The notes beneath the pieces were generated by a model, which saw only the letters and a list, made by a program, of their open reading frames with translations, did not search any database and had not been told where the DNA came from. A stretch of 64,000 nucleotides of DNA, from contig CM049321.1 of the NCBI GenBank assembly GCA_026874595.1, positions 60,479-124,478 on the forward strand, written 5' to 3'. The stretch is from Sipunculus nudus (taxonomy: Eukaryota; Annelida; Sipuncula; Golfingiida; Sipunculidae). The translations under genes and the position numbers were made by a program. Position 1 is the stretch's first letter. Each line of letters opens with the position of its first letter. Shown here one piece after another: positions 60,593 through 64,000 of this stretch.

Positions 60593-61327
60593 TAACGAGT
60601 TTCATGAATGGCCTTTTCAAACCATGCATAACAAAACAGGATTTAGGATCAAGGCCTTGTGAGACCAAGTGTTTATCAATGGTTTTAAAGCCTTCTTTAT
60701 CTTTATGCTTCTGTAACCCCATTAAGGACAGTATATCACCAGTAGCCAAGTATAATGCTTCCCTGTCTGCAGTGTATGTCACACTGATACCTTCTATTGA
60801 CAATATACCTCTATCTACTTCACACCTTTGATCTGCTGAGGAATTTTGTGATTGGCGATTGTTTTCCTCATCTGTTACTTTTCCAGTATCATGCATTTCA
60901 GTACTTGCTGATGATTTTGACTGGTCTTCAACACATGACATCACTTTGTTATTTTTTTCACTTTAATTTTAGTTTGTAGAACAGATCTGAGCATTTGCAC
61001 TACAGCTTTTTTGTGGATGTTTTTCACAGATATTTGACCTATGATTTTAAGGAGTGCTTCTTTTTGTATCCAAATCCTTCTCTGACCTTCATACAAAAAA
61101 AATTGCAAAAGATTTTGTTTTTTATCCTTCAGAATTTTGTCAAATTTTCCATAGCCATTCCTACTTATTGAATTAGTCTGAACTAGCAGTTGAAATGATT
61201 CCTTGCATGAGATATATATTCTATTTTGGTATAAGGTGTACGGTAAATCAGTACCAGACACAAGTTCAAACTGGATGTTAACAATATCATGATCTTTGAT
61301 CTGTATACCCACTGCAGGTTTTGTATC
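60573..61327 (-). pseudogene. Two small modules, possibly DNA-binding
   Basis: Two successive ~60-residue modules share a layout. Module 1 has LPYTLYQNRIYISCKESFQ, LVQTNSISRNGYGKFDKIL and RRIWIQKEALLKIIGQI. Module 2 has REALYLATGDILSLMGLQKH, EGFKTIDKHLVSQGLDP and RPFMKLVIDKY. Strand-helix-helix-strand modules with a C-terminal helix recall KilA-N/Bro-N-type domains of large DNA viruses and phages, but the resemblance is loose. A polar linker (TDEENNRQSQNSSADQRCEV) separates them. The first is entered from the peptidase frame at the A6 run (61328-61333) and left at an A7 run near 60965. Confidence 0.4.
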
Positions 61328-62628
61328 TTTTTTGTATCTGGACCTTTCTCTCCTTTTGGAGAGGATTCTGGACTTAGGTTTACCTTAGTGACAGGAGGAT
61401 CTGATATTACCTCTTTAATTTGATTAGCAGAGTTTTTAGCTGTGCATGCTGTTAAGTTTTCAAATTCATCAAGTTCATCACATCTTTTAATTTCATGCAA
61501 AACTCTTCTCTTCAGTTGCAGCCCTGTTCTACACAATTTAGGGATGAGAGGGGGGCAGTCATGCTTGTTCTTTTGGGGTTTAGATGGAGTTGTGCAAATC
61601 AAAGGTGTACGGTGATGATGAGGATTATATTCTCTGGCCTTTGGTGATGGAATGCTGCATTGTGGAACTGATTTGTCAGGTACAGCACAAAATGCAGACC
61701 TGGCATAGACAACAAAGTGTACACCTCTTTTCTCCCCATGTCCATTCCAAGGCCTAAGGGTTCCGGCCCTTCCACTAATAGTTAAATTTCTGCATGCTGC
61801 TGCAGCAAATGTAGGATAAGATATTACTCTCTCTGATAAATCATCAACAACTAAGAAATTATCTTGATATCTACATATAGCCACAAAATGACCAGGTTGA
61901 ACTTGCACTGCTGATGTGATTGTATATGTACATCCATACACTTTTATCAACTCTGGTATTACGACAGGTGGTTTCTGTTGATTTTGACTATCAACAACAC
62001 CAATGCTAACCATTAGAAACTCTGGCATTTGAAAGTTTTCCTGCAATACCAACCCCGCCTGAAACTGAAGGTTTCCATTGCACAAATTACACAAAGGCTG
62101 CCTTGTTTTCATATCTTGTTGTATGGCATGTGCGATACCCACTTCCAGAACTTTACTAAATTGCTGTGGGTATTTCTCATTCAAGGTTTGTTCATATTCA
62201 TATACAGGATCGGACGTTGCATGAACAACTGTGTTTGCAGAACATTTGCTGCACTTTTGCTTTGTAGCAGCAGTGGTGACAAATGCAGAGCCTGTATTTT
62301 TGCCGAGGTATTCAAATGCCTGATATATTTCAACAGTGGACTTCCCTTTTGGTGCAAAAGTATCTAGATTTTCAACTAACCAGTCCCACAGAGGTTCCCG
62401 CATTTCACATGAAGGAGGCATATGTTTCCTCATGTCTGACAAATTAATCAACCTTGATATTAGAGGATGTTCAGTATACACCTTGTTTTCCACATCTAAA
62501 TAAGGGAATATACAATAATAAAAAACTTCTATCAAACAATCCACACTACAAGATGCACCATGAGGGTGCATTCTGCATTTTAATCCATTGATAAAATGCT
62601 GACTAAAACGATCAGTTCTTGTATTCAT
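61183..62628 (-). pseudogene. USP/C98-like cysteine peptidase domain
   Basis: The frame starts at ATG 62628, directly behind an in-frame TAA. Residues 24-38 read GASCSVDCLIEVFYY, a Cys-box like that of ubiquitin-specific peptidases and especially the C98 (USPL1) type, with Cys27 or Cys31 as nucleophile. CSKC at 126-129 and CNLC at 180-183 form the zinc-ribbon insert usual in USP fingers. PGHFVAICRYQDNFLVVDDL at 245-264 is the His-box with catalytic His247 and a following Asp pair. GVHFVVYAR near 302-310 ends the fold. A basic, Pro/Ser-rich linker follows to about residue 430; the rest is out-of-frame read-through past the shift at 61327. All catalytic positions are present. The expected role is removal of ubiquitin or SUMO-like modifiers or self-processing, inferred from family alone. 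Confidence 0.65.
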
Positions 62629-62772
62629 TTAAAATCAATAATAAGTTTAGGCAGAAAACATAAATACTAATGAATTGGTCTTTCAGCATACCTGAGAGCT
62701 TTCCCTATCACAAGCTCTTTGGTCTCTATAAATGTCTCAGGTACATTAACTCAACGGCCTTTCCTGGCTGAT

Positions 62773-63155
62773 CAGGGTTCGCACAAGCATATTTCCCATT
62801 TCTTTGCAGGTAATTTCAATGAGAGTAAAAGCGGTAGCATAATACTGAAATTTTGATGAAATTTGAAGAAATTTCAGTGGAAATGTGATAATAATTTTAG
62901 CATTTTGAACAGTAATTCCAGCTATGTTCTACTAGAGAATAAGTTCTGGCAACTTTAATTTAGCAAAATGTGGGACATTTGCACAGACAGACAGATGGAT
63001 GGACAGATGATTGGCAAAGAGTGATCAATATAACTCAGATGAGTTTCAGTCATCTGAGCCAAAAATATTGTATGGTTTCCAAATTTTAATTGGCTTCTGT
63101 TACATTTTTCCTCAGCATGGTTTTAGAAATGAATTTTTAGGTTGTGGGAACCCTG
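62773..63155. mobile_element. Small TIR element (MITE) between two coding blocks
   Basis: Left end CAGGGTTCGCACAAGC and right end read inversely CAGGGTTCCCACAACC form ~16-bp terminal inverted repeats with two mismatches, 383 bp apart. The interior has an ACAGACAGACAGATGG tract and CAGATGAGTTTCAGTCATCTG, recalling the dispersed repeats at 20-28 kb. No flanking duplication is evident. It has no ORF. Confidence 0.55.
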
Positions 63156-63312
63156 CTTACACATAGTAACAGAAGCTACACTAGACAACAGTTTGCAATT
63201 TTAAAGCTTCATCAACATGACATAAATGTGCCCTGACATGGCTGCGGTAGTTTCCAACAACCTGGCCACAGTAAGTTGCTACATTGATTGTACAAGACAA
63301 TATGCACCCACG

Positions 63313-63842
63313 TTAAATGTTCACTGATAGTGCAGTGACAAAACGGGTTAGATTTTCAGAGGGAGCAATGTCCCATTTATTCCCAAGCAGCGAATCCAGG
63401 AACTCTAGGTTCTTGTTCTTGTAACTGTATTTTACTGCCTTACCATTTTGGGGTCCCAGACCAAGTACCTTGCAGTCAACCTCAGGTACCATGATCCCTA
63501 TGGTGAAGACACTGCTGACTTGTTGACGCCGCTTCAGTGCCGCTTTGACCTCAGCCAGAATTACATTTGCCAGTTGGAATTTTCTGTGCTCCTTTCGGTA
63601 CAGAATATCGCCATGTTTGACAGCGATTTTCTCCGTCCTTCCATAGCAATTTCCTCTAATTCCATTTGTTCAAGAGAGGTGAGGGGTACTGGATTGTCAG
63701 GGTCTGCCTCCAAACGGGATATTGGAATCGTTAGTGTTGCCTCTCTATCCAACTCACCACAGAGAACAGGCCAGCATACAGCTTTCCAAGATTTGATATT
63801 TAGGTCGACAAAAGCTACTGACATGGTGCAGCTGACAACCTG
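63313..63842 (-). pseudogene. Unknown coding block upstream of the peptidase gene, one frameshift
   Basis: TTTTTTACAG precedes 63842, so an exon may start there; the first ATG is 63824. The frame reads SVAFVDLNIKSWKAVCWPVL, ISRLEADPDNPVPLTSLEQ and MELEEIAMEGR. Near 63630-63640 coding sense moves to another frame: EKIAVKHGDILYRKEHRKFQ, LANVILAEVKAALKRRQQV and GIMVPEVDCKVLGLGPQNG. From there either GTAAGG (donor after 63444) ends the exon, or the frame runs on (YKNKNLEFLDSLLGNKWDIA) to TAA at 63313. I do not recognise the protein. Its codon-like composition and closeness to the composite element suggest a second gene of that element, interrupted only by a MITE. Confidence 0.5.
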
Positions 63843-64000
63843 TAAAAAATTACACAACTTTTAAGTTGCTTCTTTAATCCCCTTTTAAATAAGGTTTCTC
63901 ATATGACCAGTACCAACAGGCAATGAAACAAACATGTTAACATGATATTAAATGACAATTTTCATGTTCAATCACATATATCCATTACCATTAGTTTAAA
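63843..64000. other. Window edge, no feature
   Basis: AT-rich sequence upstream of the last coding block. If the acceptor at 63843 is used this is intron, and the gene continues outside the window. Confidence 0.35.

Larger units (their letters stand above)
57888..62628 (-). mobile_element. Composite peptidase-transposase-BRCT element, decayed copy
   Basis: An almost uninterrupted, intron-less coding block of about 4.7 kb reads on the minus strand. Its order is USP/C98-like peptidase, paired small modules, helical segment, probable RNase-H-fold transposase core, BRCT, basic tail. The pieces are joined by frame changes that are single missing bases in all but one case, plus two in-frame TAA codons, so they once formed one polyprotein-like frame or at most a few genes. 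Terminal inverted repeats and target-site duplications were not found, so the mobile nature rests on the transposase-like core and the compact layout. A decayed host gene family is the alternative. Confidence 0.45.

Noticed and set aside
58655-61330. All frame changes as programmed frameshifts
   Set aside because: Only the 61327-61333 site has the canonical in-register heptamer; the others do not, and seven programmed shifts in one gene is not credible.

Overview
The window is the left end of a eukaryotic, probably invertebrate, chromosome assembled through the telomere. It opens with about 0.66 kb of AACCCT repeat, so the TTAGGG strand is the minus strand, and is followed by about 10 kb of AT-rich subtelomere, an interstitial telomeric array, satellites and a long AT-rich, repeat-dense interior. 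There is no operon structure, tRNA/rRNA cluster or compact gene arrangement. Several dispersed repeats have a look I associate with bivalve and other mollusc genomes: a CAGCTCAGCTGACTGTAAG start with a CCGTCCGTCTG tract and a CATGGGTCCCTTGTT end, and blocks carrying AGGTCAAAGGTCAAGGTCA. A mollusc is my best guess, but it rests on recall and not on a search.

Layout. 1-664 is the telomere. 665-10752 is subtelomere: a field of short ACACTTAAG/CTTAAGTGT words, a 1.2 kb direct segmental duplication (4048-5289 and 6658-7815), an 18-bp minisatellite and a ~288-bp tandem triplication. 10753-11001 is an interstitial telomeric array in the same orientation as the end. 11366-14075 is a ~112-bp satellite built from 10-bp GTGANNTCAC palindromes. 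14166-15243 is a ~1.1 kb element with terminal inverted repeats. 15.2-29.2 kb is AT-rich with TA microsatellites, dispersed repeats and a few possible exons (17.8-18.0, 18.4 and 27.2 kb, + strand). 29.26-30.22 kb is a second, ~180-bp satellite written in the same TGA-NN-TCA words. 30.5-36 kb holds duplicated blocks, a Ser/Thr/Pro-rich exon and an internally deleted LINE. 36.9-39.4 kb is a decayed DIRS-like retrotransposon (Gag and RT, minus strand) behind three 74-bp repeats. 40.4-50.1 kb is a mosaic of dispersed repeats and degenerate minisatellites with a tRNA-derived SINE and one candidate membrane-protein exon. 50.1-57.2 kb shows nothing coding that I can support.

The main item is on the minus strand at 57888-62628, with a possible companion block at 63313-63842. 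A nearly continuous but broken coding region runs through a USP/C98-like cysteine peptidase with a zinc-ribbon insert, two short modules that loosely recall viral/phage DNA-binding modules, a helical segment, a probable RNase-H-fold (DDE/D) transposase core, and a C-terminal BRCT domain with a Lys-rich tail. I cannot assign this combination to a named transposon family. The copy has two in-frame TAA codons and about seven frame changes, most of them explained by one missing base, several in homopolymers, so it is either a decayed copy or partly an assembly-error artefact. How the parts worked together is inference: the peptidase could remove or process ubiquitin-like modifiers, the core would cut and join DNA, and the BRCT could dock to repair factors.
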